Shown in pieces: positions 25,998 to 34,699 of a DNA stretch of 64,000 bases (its first letter is position 1; every line of letters starts with the position of its first letter). A model generated the notes under the pieces. That model was not told the origin of the DNA and made no database searches. It saw only the letters and a program-made list of their open reading frames with translations. The DNA is from Nocardioides sp. W7. Lineage in GTDB: Bacteria; Actinomycetota; Actinomycetes; Propionibacteriales; Nocardioidaceae. The position numbers and the translations under genes are program-made. The stretch is from the NCBI RefSeq assembly GCF_022919075.1, contig NZ_CP095078.1, positions 5,448,253 to 5,512,252 of the forward strand, read 5' to 3'.

Positions 25998-27224
25998 ATG
26001 AGCCGCCAACGGGCGGGCCTCGGCACCAACCAGGAAGCCGTACGCCGCCACAACCTCGGCACGCTGTTGCGGCACGTGCACCGGGCCGGACACATCTCCC
26101 GCGCCGAGCTGACCAGCATGATGGGGCTGAACCGCAGCACCATCGCCGGTCTGGTCGGCGAGCTGGAGTCGCTCGGCGTCACCGAGCGCGCGCTGCCGGT
26201 CGGTGCGCGCCAGGGCGCCGGCCGGCCGTCCGCGGGGGTGCGGCTGACCGACAGCGGACCGTACGTCATCGGCGTCGACCTCGGGGTCGACCGTGCGGTC
26301 GTGGCCCGGGTCGGCCTCGGCGGTGTCATCGAGCAGCGCACCGAGGCACCGATCTACGCCACCGCCGGCGAGGCGTGGCAGGTCGGCTCCTCGGTCGCCA
26401 CCCTGATCCGCGAGGTCGTCGAGGACGCCCCGGTGTCCGCTCCCCTGGTCGGCATCGGGGTCAGCGTCCCGGGCCTGGTGCGTCGTACCGACGGCCTGGT
26501 CCGGCTCGCCCCCAACCTGGAGTGGCACGACGTCTCCTTCGGGGGGATCGTGCTCGCCGCCCTCGGCCTCGACATCCCCGTCTCGATCGCCAACGACGCC
26601 GACCTCGGCGCCCTCGCCGAGCACCAGCGCGGCGCCGGCGTGGGGATCGACGACCTGATCTACGTGTCCGGCAACGTCGGCGTCGGCGCCGGCGTGATCA
26701 CCGGCGGACACCGCCTGGAGGGGGCGGGCGGGTACGCCGGCGAGGTCGGCCACCTCCGCTTCAACCCGCAGGGCCACCCCTGCCACTGCGGGAACCTCGG
26801 CTGCTGGGAGACCGAGGTGGGCGCGCACGCCATCGCCGCGGCGATCCGCTGCCCCGCCGACAAGGTGGCCCAGCTCGGAGAGGTGCTGGCCGCCTTCGAC
26901 AAGCCGACCCGCGAGCTGCGCGCCACCGGCACCGCCCTCGGGCACGGACTCGCGAGCATCGTCAACGCCTTCAACCCACGCGTGGTCGTGCTCGGCGGCT
27001 ACTTCCGCGCCCTGTTCACGCTGGTCGGCGCCGAGGTCCAGGCCGGGCTCGCCGACCGGGCCCTGCCCGCGCCGCTGGAGTCGGTCACCCTGGCCCTGCC
27101 GGGTCTGGGCGAGGACTCGGTGCTGCTCGGCGCGGCGGAGATCGCGTTCGAACCCCTCTTCGTCGACCCGGTCGCCGCCCTCGGCACCGCCCTGGTCGAC
27201 GTCCGGTCCCGACTGGCGGGCTGA
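25998..27224 (+). CDS. xylR: ROK family transcriptional repressor, XylR-like
   Basis: This 408-residue protein has an N-terminal winged helix (HISRAELTSMMGLNRSTIAGLVGELE) and a ROK sugar-kinase-like domain with VIGVDLGVDRAVV and the zinc motif CHCGNLGCWE. ROK repressors of this type release DNA on binding xylose. Its position at the end of xylFGH makes self-regulated xylose control likely, possibly through the repeat at 22589-22605. It converges with the ssuC-like gene, leaving only 6 bp between stops. Confidence 0.87.
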   Translation: MSRQRAGLGTNQEAVRRHNLGTLLRHVHRAGHISRAELTSMMGLNRSTIAGLVGELESLGVTERALPVGARQGAGRPSAGVRLTDSGPYVIGVDLGVDRAVVARVGLGGVIEQRTEAPIYATAGEAWQVGSSVATLIREVVEDAPVSAPLVGIGVSVPGLVRRTDGLVRLAPNLEWHDVSFGGIVLAALGLDIPVSIANDADLGALAEHQRGAGVGIDDLIYVSGNVGVGAGVITGGHRLEGAGGYAGEVGHLRFNPQGHPCHCGNLGCWETEVGAHAIAAAIRCPADKVAQLGEVLAAFDKPTRELRATGTALGHGLASIVNAFNPRVVVLGGYFRALFTLVGAEVQAGLADRALPAPLESVTLALPGLGEDSVLLGAAEIAFEPLFVDPVAALGTALVDVRSRLAG

Positions 27225-27230
27225 CCCGGC

Positions 27231-28070
27231 CTAGGTCCAGCGGCGCACGGCCCAGCGCTCGACGATGCCGAGCAGCGCGTCGGAGAGCTTGCCGATCACG
27301 GCCAGCAGCACGATCGCGAGCAGCAGCCGGTCGGTGCGGCCGTTGTTCTGCGACTCGATGAGCAGGTAGCCCAGGCCCTGCGAGGAGGCGATCAGCTCCG
27401 CGGCGACCAGGAACAGCCACGACTGGGCGAGCGCGAGCCGCAGGCCCGAGAAGAGCGAGGGGATCACCGCCGGGAGCTGGACGGTGGTGAACAGCCGCAG
27501 CCCCCGGAGCCCGAACGCCCGGGCCGCCTCGACCAGCTGTCGGTCCACGTGGCGCAGGGCCAGCGAGACCGTGGTGAAGACCGGGAAGGTCGCGCCGATG
27601 GCGATCAGGGTGAGCTTGGAGTCCTCGCCGATCTTCAGCCACAGGATCAGCAGCGGCACCCAGGCCAGCGAGGGTACGGCGCGCAGGGCACCGATGGTGG
27701 GGGCGAGCAGTACGTCGGCGACCCGGGACAGTCCGACCAGGGCGCCGAGCGCGGTGCCGATCGCGGCGCCGATGGCGAAGCCGACGAGCACCCGCTGCGT
27801 CGAGATGTGCACGTGCTGCCAGAGCAGGTCGCGCTCGATCAGCCCCTGGGCTGCGTCCAGCACCGCGCCGGGGGCGGGGAGCTGGACGGGGCTGAACACC
27901 TCGGCGGCGGTCACCAGCTGCCAGGCCACCAGCAGGCCGACCGGCAGCAGGGCGCCGCCGAGCAGGCGGACCGCCCGTCGGTCGTGCCAGGCGCGGGTCG
28001 GCGGGGCCACCAGGCGCGGCTCGTCGACCGAGCCGGCCGGCTCCTGGCTCGTGTTGCTCGCCCCGACCAT
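27231..28070 (-). CDS. ABC transporter permease, SsuC family
   Basis: This 279-residue permease has about six helices and the EAA-type segment ARAFGLRGLRLFTTVQLPAVIPSLFSGL plus LRAVPSLAWVPLLILWLKIGED, the SsuC/TauC pattern. Its ATG shares one base with the stop of the binding-protein gene (TGATG). It is the last gene of a three-gene importer. It is not a close copy of the permease at 11396, so this is a second, separate system. Confidence 0.87.
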   Translation of the reverse strand: MVGASNTSQEPAGSVDEPRLVAPPTRAWHDRRAVRLLGGALLPVGLLVAWQLVTAAEVFSPVQLPAPGAVLDAAQGLIERDLLWQHVHISTQRVLVGFAIGAAIGTALGALVGLSRVADVLLAPTIGALRAVPSLAWVPLLILWLKIGEDSKLTLIAIGATFPVFTTVSLALRHVDRQLVEAARAFGLRGLRLFTTVQLPAVIPSLFSGLRLALAQSWLFLVAAELIASSQGLGYLLIESQNNGRTDRLLLAIVLLAVIGKLSDALLGIVERWAVRRWT

Positions 28071-29089
28071 CAGCCGACCTTCGAGCCGTCGGCCTTCGCC
28101 GCCCAGGTGTCGTCGAGCAGGGTGTCGAGCGCGTCGTCGATCTGGGCCTGCTCCTCGACGTCGCCGGTCTCCACGAACAGCGGACCGACCTTGGTCAGCA
28201 CGTCGAGCTGGGCGGTCCCGGGGACGTGGTCGAAGTCGAGGTTGGTGCGCTCGGTCAGCACGGTGCGGGCGACCGCCTCGTCGATGCCGGCCTCGGCGGC
28301 GAGGATGGCGACCGCCTCGTCGGGGTTCTCCTGCACCCAGTCACGCGCCTTCGCGTAGGCGTCGACGACCAGCTGGGCGAGCTCCGGCTCCTCCTCCAGG
28401 AAGTCCTCGGTGGCGTTGAGGAAGCCGTAGGTGTTGAAGTCGATGTTGCGGTAGATGAGCTCGGCGCCCTGGGTCTCGGCGTTCGCCATGATCGGGTCCA
28501 GCCCGGCCCACGCGTCGACCGCGCCGTTCTGGAGGGCGGCGGCGCCGTCGGCGTGCTGGAGGTTCTCGATCGAGACCTTCGAGCGGTCGACGCCCTCGGC
28601 CTCGAGGGCCTGGACGAGGAAGAAGTACGGGTCGGTGCCCTGGGTGGCGGCGACCTTCTTGCCCTCGAGCTGGCTCAGCTCGGTGATCTCGGAGTCGGCG
28701 CCGACGACGACGGCGGCCCACTCGGGCTGGGAGTAGATGTCGATGGCGTGGATCGGCGAGCCGTTGGCGCGGGCGAGCAGCGCGGCGGAGCCGGCCGTCG
28801 AGCCGACGTCGATGGCGCCGGCGCGCAGCGCCTCGTTGGCCTTGTTGGATCCCTCGGACTTCACCCAGGTGACCTCGACGTCCTCGTCCTCGAGCCAGCC
28901 CTGGTCCTTGATGACCAGGCTGAGCGGGTTGTACGTCGCGTAGTCGAGCTCGAGCGAACGGGTGCCGCCGTCGTCGTCGCCGGCGGCCTCGCCCTCGGCG
29001 CACGCGGTGGCGCCCGCCAGCACGGCGCTGGTGGCCACGAGTGCGGCGAGGGTACGGCGGACGGTGGGGCGCAGGTGGTGCGTCGTCAT
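28070..29089 (-). CDS. ABC importer substrate-binding protein, SsuA-like
   Basis: This 339-residue protein has a signal sequence with a possible lipidated Cys30 (LAGATAC, a weak lipobox). Its core follows sulfonate-binding SsuA proteins: YNPLSLVIKDQGWLEDEDVEVTW, the SNKANEALRAGAIDVG segment, LEGKKVAATQGTDPYFFL and GAVDAWAGLDP. ATG 29089 follows AAGGAAG; a longer frame upstream has no signal. The ligand is probably an aliphatic sulfonate or similar anion, but no ssuD or tauD desulfonase is adjacent. Confidence 0.85.
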   Translation of the reverse strand: MTTHHLRPTVRRTLAALVATSAVLAGATACAEGEAAGDDDGGTRSLELDYATYNPLSLVIKDQGWLEDEDVEVTWVKSEGSNKANEALRAGAIDVGSTAGSAALLARANGSPIHAIDIYSQPEWAAVVVGADSEITELSQLEGKKVAATQGTDPYFFLVQALEAEGVDRSKVSIENLQHADGAAALQNGAVDAWAGLDPIMANAETQGAELIYRNIDFNTYGFLNATEDFLEEEPELAQLVVDAYAKARDWVQENPDEAVAILAAEAGIDEAVARTVLTERTNLDFDHVPGTAQLDVLTKVGPLFVETGDVEEQAQIDDALDTLLDDTWAAKADGSKVG

Positions 29090-29159
29090 GGAGCTTCCTT
29101 CTGGTGTCGGGCCCCGCACCCGGTCGGGGCGGAGGTCAAGGTCCGAGAATCGAGGGGCG

Positions 29160-29999
29160 TCAGCGGCGGTGCGCGTCGACGCCGAGGCTCTCCAGGAGCC
29201 GGCCGCGGAGCTGCGCGAGCTCGACGGAGCCGCGGTCGCGGGGACGTGCCCCGGGCACGGGGACGAGCTCGGTCACCGTGGCGGCGGGGTCGTCGCCGGA
29301 CCGGCCGAGCACCACCACCCGGTCGGCGAGCTGGAGCGCCTCGTCGACGTCGTGGGTGACCAGCAGGACGGTGGTCGGACTCCCGGCGTGCACCGCGAGC
29401 AGCAGGTCCTGCATCTTCATCCGGGTGAGCGCGTCGAGGGCTCCGAAGGGCTCGTCGAGCAGCAGCACGCCCGGCCGGCGGGCCAGGGCCCGGGCCAGCG
29501 AGGTGCGCTGGGCCATGCCCCCGGAGACCTCGCGCGGGCGCAGGTCGGCGTGGTCGGCGAGCCCGACCAGCTCGAGCAGCTCGTCGACCCGTCCCGCCCC
29601 GGCGCGTCGCTCGGTGCCGGTCGGCAACCCCAGCGCGACGTTGGCGCGCAGGGTGCGCCACGGCAGCAGCCGGGGCTCCTGGAAGGCGACCGCGCAGCGC
29701 TCGTCGTGCTGACGCACCGCGCTCCCCCCGATCAGCGCCCGGCCCGTGGTGGGCGTGTCGAGCCCGCCCGCGGCGCGCAGCAGGGTGGACTTCCCGCAGC
29801 CACTGGGACCCAGCAGGGCGACGACCTCACCGGCCGCCAGCTCCAGGTCGATGGCGCGCAGCACGTCCCGGGCGCCCGCCCCGTCGCCGAAGGTCCGCCC
29901 GACGCCCTCGAAGCGCAGCGCGCCGGCGTCCGCGCCGCCCGCGGCGGTGCCGGCCCGGGCGGAGGCAGTACGGCGGGCCGGCGTACCGAGCAGGCTCAT
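29160..29999 (-). CDS. ABC transporter ATP-binding protein, SsuB family
   Basis: This 279-residue ATPase has Walker A GPSGCGKSTLL, Q-loop VAFQEPRLLPWRTL, signature VSGGMAQRTSLARA, Walker B VLLLDEPFGALD and THDVDEA. The FQEPRLLPW element is the SsuB hallmark. The first 25 residues are an Ala/Gly/Arg-rich extension with no known role. It is the first gene of the ssuB-ssuA-ssuC order and lies just downstream of a ROK gene with an operator-like repeat between them. Confidence 0.88.
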   Translation of the reverse strand: MSLLGTPARRTASARAGTAAGGADAGALRFEGVGRTFGDGAGARDVLRAIDLELAAGEVVALLGPSGCGKSTLLRAAGGLDTPTTGRALIGGSAVRQHDERCAVAFQEPRLLPWRTLRANVALGLPTGTERRAGAGRVDELLELVGLADHADLRPREVSGGMAQRTSLARALARRPGVLLLDEPFGALDALTRMKMQDLLLAVHAGSPTTVLLVTHDVDEALQLADRVVVLGRSGDDPAATVTELVPVPGARPRDRGSVELAQLRGRLLESLGVDAHRR

Positions 30000-30022
30000 G
30001 GCGACCTTCTTGAAGACTAATT

Positions 30023-30045
30023 CACTAAACCCAAGTGGTTTAGTG
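30023..30045. promoter_or_regulatory. ROK-type operator upstream of the Ssu-like operon
   Basis: CACTAAACC-CAAGT-GGTTTAGTG is a perfect 9-bp inverted repeat in an AT-rich patch, 24 bp before the ssuB-like ATG. TTTAGTG/CACTAAA half-sites fit ROK-family repressors, and a ROK gene ends about 95 bp upstream. Confidence 0.6.
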
Positions 30046-30140
30046 CTATTAAACCAGTCTGCCAGGTGCCGTCGAGTCCACGGCGGTGCCGGTGATAGGT
30101 CCTGCCTGTCGGGCCTTCGGCGTACCCGGCAGCCTCACCG

Positions 30141-31331
30141 TCAGCCCGAGGTGAGGTCCAGCTCGCCGGCGAAGACGTCGGCGAACACCTGCTCGGCGGC
30201 CCCGAGCGCCGCCGCCTGGATGCCGAGGGTGCTCAGCCGCAGCTCGGGGCGGACCTGGGCCGCCGAGGCGAGCCGCCGGTCGAGGGCGGTGCGGGCGGGG
30301 CCGAGGACCAGCTCGCCGAGCGGCACGAAGTAGCCGCCCAGCACCACGACCTCGGGGTCCAGGACCCCCGCGAGCATCGCGATCCCGAGGCCGACGTCCT
30401 CGCCCACCCGGGTCAGCACCGCGCGCACGTCGGGGTCGGTGGCGGCCCGCTCGGCCACGGCGGCCGCGCTCTCCAGCGGAGAGTCCAGCTCCGGCATGCC
30501 GACCGCTGCGAGCACGGCATGCAGGCCGATCGAGGCCTCCCAGCAGCCCTGGCGACCGCAGCCGCAGGTGGCCGCCGAGTCCCCGATCGGCATGTGGCCG
30601 ACCTCGCCGGCGAACCCCGCCGCCCCGCGGACCAGCTCGCCGCGGTCGACGATCCCGGCGCCGATGCCGACGGTGCCCGTGAGGTAGAGCGCGTGCTCGG
30701 CGCCGACGGCCGCGCCGTGGTGCGACTCGGCGTACGCCGCGCAGTTGGCGTCGTTGCTGACCCGCACCGGGACGCCGAGCAGCTCGGCCACCAGGTCGGC
30801 CAGTCCCGGCCCCTCGAGACCGAGGTTGGGCGCCCAGGCGATCGTGCGGTTGTCGCCGCGCACCAGGCCGGGGACGGCGACGGTCGCGCCGACCAGCTCC
30901 TGACCGGCGGCCCGGCAACGGGCGGCCACCTGGCGGACGAGGTCGGTGAGCGCCTGCTCGACGCCGTCGTCGAGCGCCACGGGGCGACTCTCGCTGAGCC
31001 GCACCTCACCGGCCAGGTCGAGGACGACGGCTGCGACGTAGTCGACGTTCAGCTCCAGGCCGAGGCCCACCCAGGAGTCGCCACGCAGCGCCACCGGCCG
31101 GCCCGGGCGGCCGCGTGCACCGGTGCGGGACTCGGCGCCGGAGGCAATCTCGGCGACCGCGCCCGCGACCTCGAGACCGGCGACGATGACGCCCACGGTC
31201 GCCTTGGCGAGCGCGGTGCGCTGCGCCAGCTCGGCCCGGGTCGCGGGTCCGAGCTGGCGCAGGCTGCGCAGCACCAGGGCGGCGTTCCGGCGCCGCAGAC
31301 CCTCGGTGCCGGCCGGCCGGTCAGCGGACAC
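30141..31331 (-). CDS. ROK family transcriptional regulator downstream of xylA
   Basis: This protein of about 396 residues has a winged helix (GPATRAELAQRTALAKATVGVIVAGLE) and a ROK domain with GLGLELNVDYVAAVVLDL, a TGTVGIGAGIV phosphate motif and the zinc site CGCGRQGCWE. The start is GTG 31331, which overlaps the xylA stop by 11 bp, placing it in the xylB-xylA transcript. It may control xylBA, the neighbouring Ssu-like operon (operator 30023-30045), or both. It is only moderately like the ROK protein at 25998. Confidence 0.83.
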   Translation of the reverse strand: MSADRPAGTEGLRRRNAALVLRSLRQLGPATRAELAQRTALAKATVGVIVAGLEVAGAVAEIASGAESRTGARGRPGRPVALRGDSWVGLGLELNVDYVAAVVLDLAGEVRLSESRPVALDDGVEQALTDLVRQVAARCRAAGQELVGATVAVPGLVRGDNRTIAWAPNLGLEGPGLADLVAELLGVPVRVSNDANCAAYAESHHGAAVGAEHALYLTGTVGIGAGIVDRGELVRGAAGFAGEVGHMPIGDSAATCGCGRQGCWEASIGLHAVLAAVGMPELDSPLESAAAVAERAATDPDVRAVLTRVGEDVGLGIAMLAGVLDPEVVVLGGYFVPLGELVLGPARTALDRRLASAAQVRPELRLSTLGIQAAALGAAEQVFADVFAGELDLTSG

Positions 31332-32487
31332 CGTAGAGGTGCTCGAGGGCGAGCTGGTCGAGGTGCTCGACCGCGGCACCGTGCTGGGCCAGCACCTCGG
31401 GGTCGGGCAGCGGCCACTCCAGCAGCTGCTGCCAACCCTCTCCTGCCGCGAGCGTGGTCTGCGCGAGCTCGGGCAGCCTCGCCGCCTCGAGGGCCGACCG
31501 CACCTCCGGGTCGGCACGGAAGGCCTGCACCTTCTCGCGCAGGATCAGGTAGTTGCGCATGTTGGCCGCGGCGCTCACCCACACGCCGTCCTCGTCCTCG
31601 ATCCGCGAGGGCTTGAAGTCGAAGTGGACCGGGCCGTCGTACCCGCCGGCGAGCAGGGTGTCGACCACCCAGAACGCTCCGCGCACGTTGCCGGCGCCGA
31701 AGCGCAGGTCCTGGTCGTACTTCGGACCGTTCTGGCCGTTGAGGTCGATGTGGTAGAGCTTGCCCGCCCACAGCGCCTGGGCGTAGCCCGCGGCGGCGTT
31801 CATGCCGGCCATCTCCTCGTGCCCGATCTCCGGGTTCACGCCGACCAGCTCGGGACGCTCGAGCTCGTTGATGAAGGCCAGGGCGTGGCCGATCGTCGGC
31901 AGCAGGATGTCGCCGCGGGGCTCGTTGGGCTTGGGCTCGATCGCGAACCGCAGGTCGTAGCCCTGGTCGACGACGTACTGGCCGAGCAGGTCGAAGGCCT
32001 CCTTCATCCGGTCCAGCGCGACGGCGGTGTCCTGCGAGGCGCCGAACTCCGCGCCCTCCCGACCACCCCAGGCGACGTAGACTCCTGCGCCGAGCTCGGC
32101 GGCCAGGTCGATGTTGCGCAGCACCTTGCGCAGCGCGAAGCGGCGGATCTCCCGGTTGTTGTTGGTGAAGCCGCCGGCCTTGAACACCGGGTGGCTGAAC
32201 AGGTTCGTCGTCGCCGTGGTGACGACCAGCCCGGTGTCGGCCAGGCCCTTCTTGAACCGCTCGATGATCGCCTCGCGGGCGGTGTCGTCGCTACCGAACG
32301 GGATGACGTCGTCGTCGTGGAAGTTGACGCCGTACGCCCCGAGCCCGGCGAGCTTCTCGAGCGCGTGCACGGTGTCCATCGGTGGCCGGGTGGCGCCGCC
32401 GAACGGGTCGACGCCCTGCCAGCCGACGGTCCACAGGCCGAAGGAGAACTTGTCCTCGGGGGTGGGGCTGGGGATCTGGATGCTCAT
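31321..32487 (-). CDS. xylA: Xylose isomerase
   Basis: This 388-residue enzyme is the usual length of actinobacterial xylose isomerase. It shows KFSFGLWTVGWQG at the start, GVNFHDDDVIPFG with the catalytic His, YVAWGGREGAE, the metal-site AIEPKPNEPRGDI and VNPEIGHEEMAG, and HIDLNGQNGPKYDQDL. It converts D-xylose to D-xylulose with two divalent metals. Its ATG overlaps the xylB stop (ATGA), so the two are coupled. Confidence 0.97.
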   Translation of the reverse strand: MSIQIPSPTPEDKFSFGLWTVGWQGVDPFGGATRPPMDTVHALEKLAGLGAYGVNFHDDDVIPFGSDDTAREAIIERFKKGLADTGLVVTTATTNLFSHPVFKAGGFTNNNREIRRFALRKVLRNIDLAAELGAGVYVAWGGREGAEFGASQDTAVALDRMKEAFDLLGQYVVDQGYDLRFAIEPKPNEPRGDILLPTIGHALAFINELERPELVGVNPEIGHEEMAGMNAAAGYAQALWAGKLYHIDLNGQNGPKYDQDLRFGAGNVRGAFWVVDTLLAGGYDGPVHFDFKPSRIEDEDGVWVSAAANMRNYLILREKVQAFRADPEVRSALEAARLPELAQTTLAAGEGWQQLLEWPLPDPEVLAQHGAAVEHLDQLALEHLYGVR

Positions 32488-33902
32488 GGTGCGACCTCTC
32501 GTTGCTCTCGTGACCAGGACTCGGTGCGGTCGCGGAGCCGGGCGTAGGCCTCGCGGACGTGGGGGGTGGGGTCGGCCTCGAGGGTCTCGGCGCCCTCCAG
32601 CGGCCAGGTGGGCGGTCCGGCCGCGCCGGACAGCGCCCAGGCGGCCTGGCGGGCGGCGCCGCGGGCGACGTACTCCCCCGGCGGCGGGAGTACGACGGGG
32701 CGCCCGAGGACGGCGGGCGCCAGGGCTCGCAGCGCGGGGCTGCGGGTCGCGCCCCCGACGACCAGCACCCGGCGCGGGGTGTCGCCGGTGACGGCCGCGA
32801 CCTGGTCGACGGCGTCGGCCAGCGAGCAGAGCAGCGCCTCGAACGACGCCCGGGCCAGGTCGGCGCGGGTGGTCGCGCCGGTCAGGCCGGTCCAGGTGCC
32901 GACGGCGGCGGGCCGGTTCGGGCTGCGCTCGCCGCCGTAGTAGGGCAGCAGGGTCGCGCCGTTCGATCCGGCGGGCGCCTCGAGCGCGAGCCCGGCGAGG
33001 CCGGCGTGGTCGACCCCGAGCAGCCGGGCCTGCAGGTCGAGGATGCCGGCGGCGTTCAGGGTCGTGACCATCGGCAGGAAGCCGCCGGTGGCGTCGGCGA
33101 AGCCGGTGACGACGCCGCTGCCGTCGGCGACCGGCTCGGCGCTGACCGCGGACGCGACCCCCGAGGTCCCGACCGAGACGAGCACGTCGCCCGGGCCCAG
33201 CGCCAGGCCGAGCGAGGCGCCCATGTTGTCGCCGGTGCCGGCGGCGACCACTGCTCCGCCGGCGGTCCGGGCGGCGACCGCCCCGGGCGCGACCACGGTG
33301 GGCAGGTCGACGACGCGACCGAGCGCCAGCTCGAGCAGGTCGGGGCGCCACTCCCCCGCGGCGGTGGCGAAGTAGCCGGTGCCGGAGGCGTCGCCCCGGT
33401 CGGTGAAGGCGGCGGTGCCGGTCGCCGCGACGTGGCGCGAGACGTAGTCGTGGGGCAGCAGCACCTGGGCGACCCGGGCCGCGTTCGCGGGCTCGTGGTC
33501 GCGGAGCCAGCGCAGCTTGCTGGCGGTGAAGGAAGCGACCAGGACGCTGCCGATCGCGTCGGCGCAGGCCTGCGGGCCGCCGAGCTCCGCAATGAGGTCG
33601 CGGGCGGCATCGGCGGAGCGGGTGTCGTTCCAGAGCAGGGCGTCCCGCACCGGGACGCCGGCGTCGTCGAGCGCGACCATCCCGTGCTGCTGGCCGGCGA
33701 CCGCCACCGCGTCCGCCCGCTCCAGCAGGCCCCCGGTGGCGGCGTCGAAGGCGACCAGCCAGGCGCGCGGGTCGACCTCGGTGCCGGCCGGGTGCGGCGC
33801 CGTACGACTCTCGACGACGGTGCCGTCGTCGGCGTCCACGAGCACGGCCTTGGTCGACTGCGTCGAGGAGTCGACACCGAGCACGAGGGTCACCCCGTCC
33901 AT
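32484..33902 (-). CDS. xylB: Xylulokinase
   Basis: This 472-residue FGGY-family kinase has the N-terminal VLGVDSSTQSTKAVLVD phosphate loop, GQQHGMVALD, ALLWNDTRS and the later GTGDNMGASLGLAL and VVGGATRSPALRAL segments. It phosphorylates D-xylulose to feed the pentose-phosphate pathway. It is first in xylB-xylA-ROK. The 96 bp before it contain an AT-rich stretch with GACTCAAACTAAAGTC (33914-33929), a possible but weak operator. Confidence 0.95.
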   Translation of the reverse strand: MDGVTLVLGVDSSTQSTKAVLVDADDGTVVESRTAPHPAGTEVDPRAWLVAFDAATGGLLERADAVAVAGQQHGMVALDDAGVPVRDALLWNDTRSADAARDLIAELGGPQACADAIGSVLVASFTASKLRWLRDHEPANAARVAQVLLPHDYVSRHVAATGTAAFTDRGDASGTGYFATAAGEWRPDLLELALGRVVDLPTVVAPGAVAARTAGGAVVAAGTGDNMGASLGLALGPGDVLVSVGTSGVASAVSAEPVADGSGVVTGFADATGGFLPMVTTLNAAGILDLQARLLGVDHAGLAGLALEAPAGSNGATLLPYYGGERSPNRPAAVGTWTGLTGATTRADLARASFEALLCSLADAVDQVAAVTGDTPRRVLVVGGATRSPALRALAPAVLGRPVVLPPPGEYVARGAARQAAWALSGAAGPPTWPLEGAETLEADPTPHVREAYARLRDRTESWSREQREVAP

Positions 33903-33998
33903 TAAGTACGCGACTCAAACTAAAGTCAAGGGCGCTGGGGCATGCGTCTCGAGACCGCCGGGTACACGACCGGCGAACACGACAGACAGGAGCCAGCC

Positions 33999-34457
33999 AT
34001 GACCCAGGGGGACGACACCCCGGACCCGGCGGACCACGAGACGTACGGCGACTACAGCGTCGACGACGAGGACCAGCCCGGCGCGGAGGACCTCCTGCTC
34101 GACCAGGACGTCAAGGACGAGGCGGACCGGGGCTACAGCCCGCCCGAGAAGTACTCCGCCGGCCAGGGCTACGGCAACACGCCCTGGGAGGAGGAGCACC
34201 GGGAGACCATCGACCAGCGGATCGTCCAGGAGGAGCCGGAGCCCGACCCGTACGACGAGTCGGTCACCGAGGACCTCCAGGACGGGGAGGTCGGAGACCG
34301 TCGCGCCGGCCGGCTCGTCGACCCGAACGCCGGGATCGGCGAGGACACCGAGTCCGAGCTCGTGGGCACCGACGTCGGCATCGACGGCGCCGCCGCATCC
34401 GCCGAAGAGGCGGCTATGCACATCGTCGAGGACGACTCCTCCGACGACCAGATTTGA
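33999..34457 (+). CDS. DUF5709 domain protein
   Basis: This is a very acidic, cysteine-free protein of 152 residues without membrane segments. It follows the actinobacterial DUF5709 pattern: YGDYSVDDEDQPGAEDLL, an RGYSPPEKY box, DRRAGRLVDPNAG and GIDGAAASAEEAAMHIVED at the end. It is probably disordered. The function is unknown. ATG 33999 follows CAGGAG; an upstream in-frame ATG at 33942 lacks the family start. It precedes the GPGG small protein gene on the same strand. Confidence 0.8.
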   Translation: MTQGDDTPDPADHETYGDYSVDDEDQPGAEDLLLDQDVKDEADRGYSPPEKYSAGQGYGNTPWEEEHRETIDQRIVQEEPEPDPYDESVTEDLQDGEVGDRRAGRLVDPNAGIGEDTESELVGTDVGIDGAAASAEEAAMHIVEDDSSDDQI

Positions 34458-34489
34458 CCCTCAGACCCCTACGACAGGAGCAACACACC

Positions 34490-34633
34490 ATGGCCTTCAT
34501 CTTCTGGATCATCGCCGTCATCCTCGTGATCGCTGGCATCTTCCAGCTGTTCAAGGGCGAGACCCTCTGGGGCGTCGTGCTGATCATCGTCGGCTTCGCC
34601 GTCGGCCCGGGCGGCTACAGCATCTTCAAGTAG
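34490..34633 (+). CDS. 47-residue GPGG-motif small membrane protein
   Basis: ATG 34490 behind ACAGGAG opens a 47-codon frame ending TAG 34633. The product is one long hydrophobic hairpin, MAFIFWIIAVILVIAGIF followed by a short FKGETLWG turn and a second helix, ending GFAVGPGGYSIFK. Proteins of this type, with a GPGG box, are widespread in actinobacteria and unstudied. A strong terminator follows 18 nt later. Confidence 0.8.
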   Translation: MAFIFWIIAVILVIAGIFQLFKGETLWGVVLIIVGFAVGPGGYSIFK

Positions 34634-34651
34634 CCCCCGCTCAGCACCACC

Positions 34652-34684
34652 GATCGCCCGTCCGACCTCGTCGGACGGGCGATC
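34652..34684. terminator. Bidirectional terminator after the GPGG gene
   Basis: GATCGCCCGTCCGA (34652-34665) and its exact complement (34671-34684) form a 14-bp stem with loop CCTCG, followed by GGGCATTTCAG. It separates the convergent GPGG and VOC genes. Confidence 0.85.
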
Positions 34685-34699
34685 GGGCATTTCAGCCCG

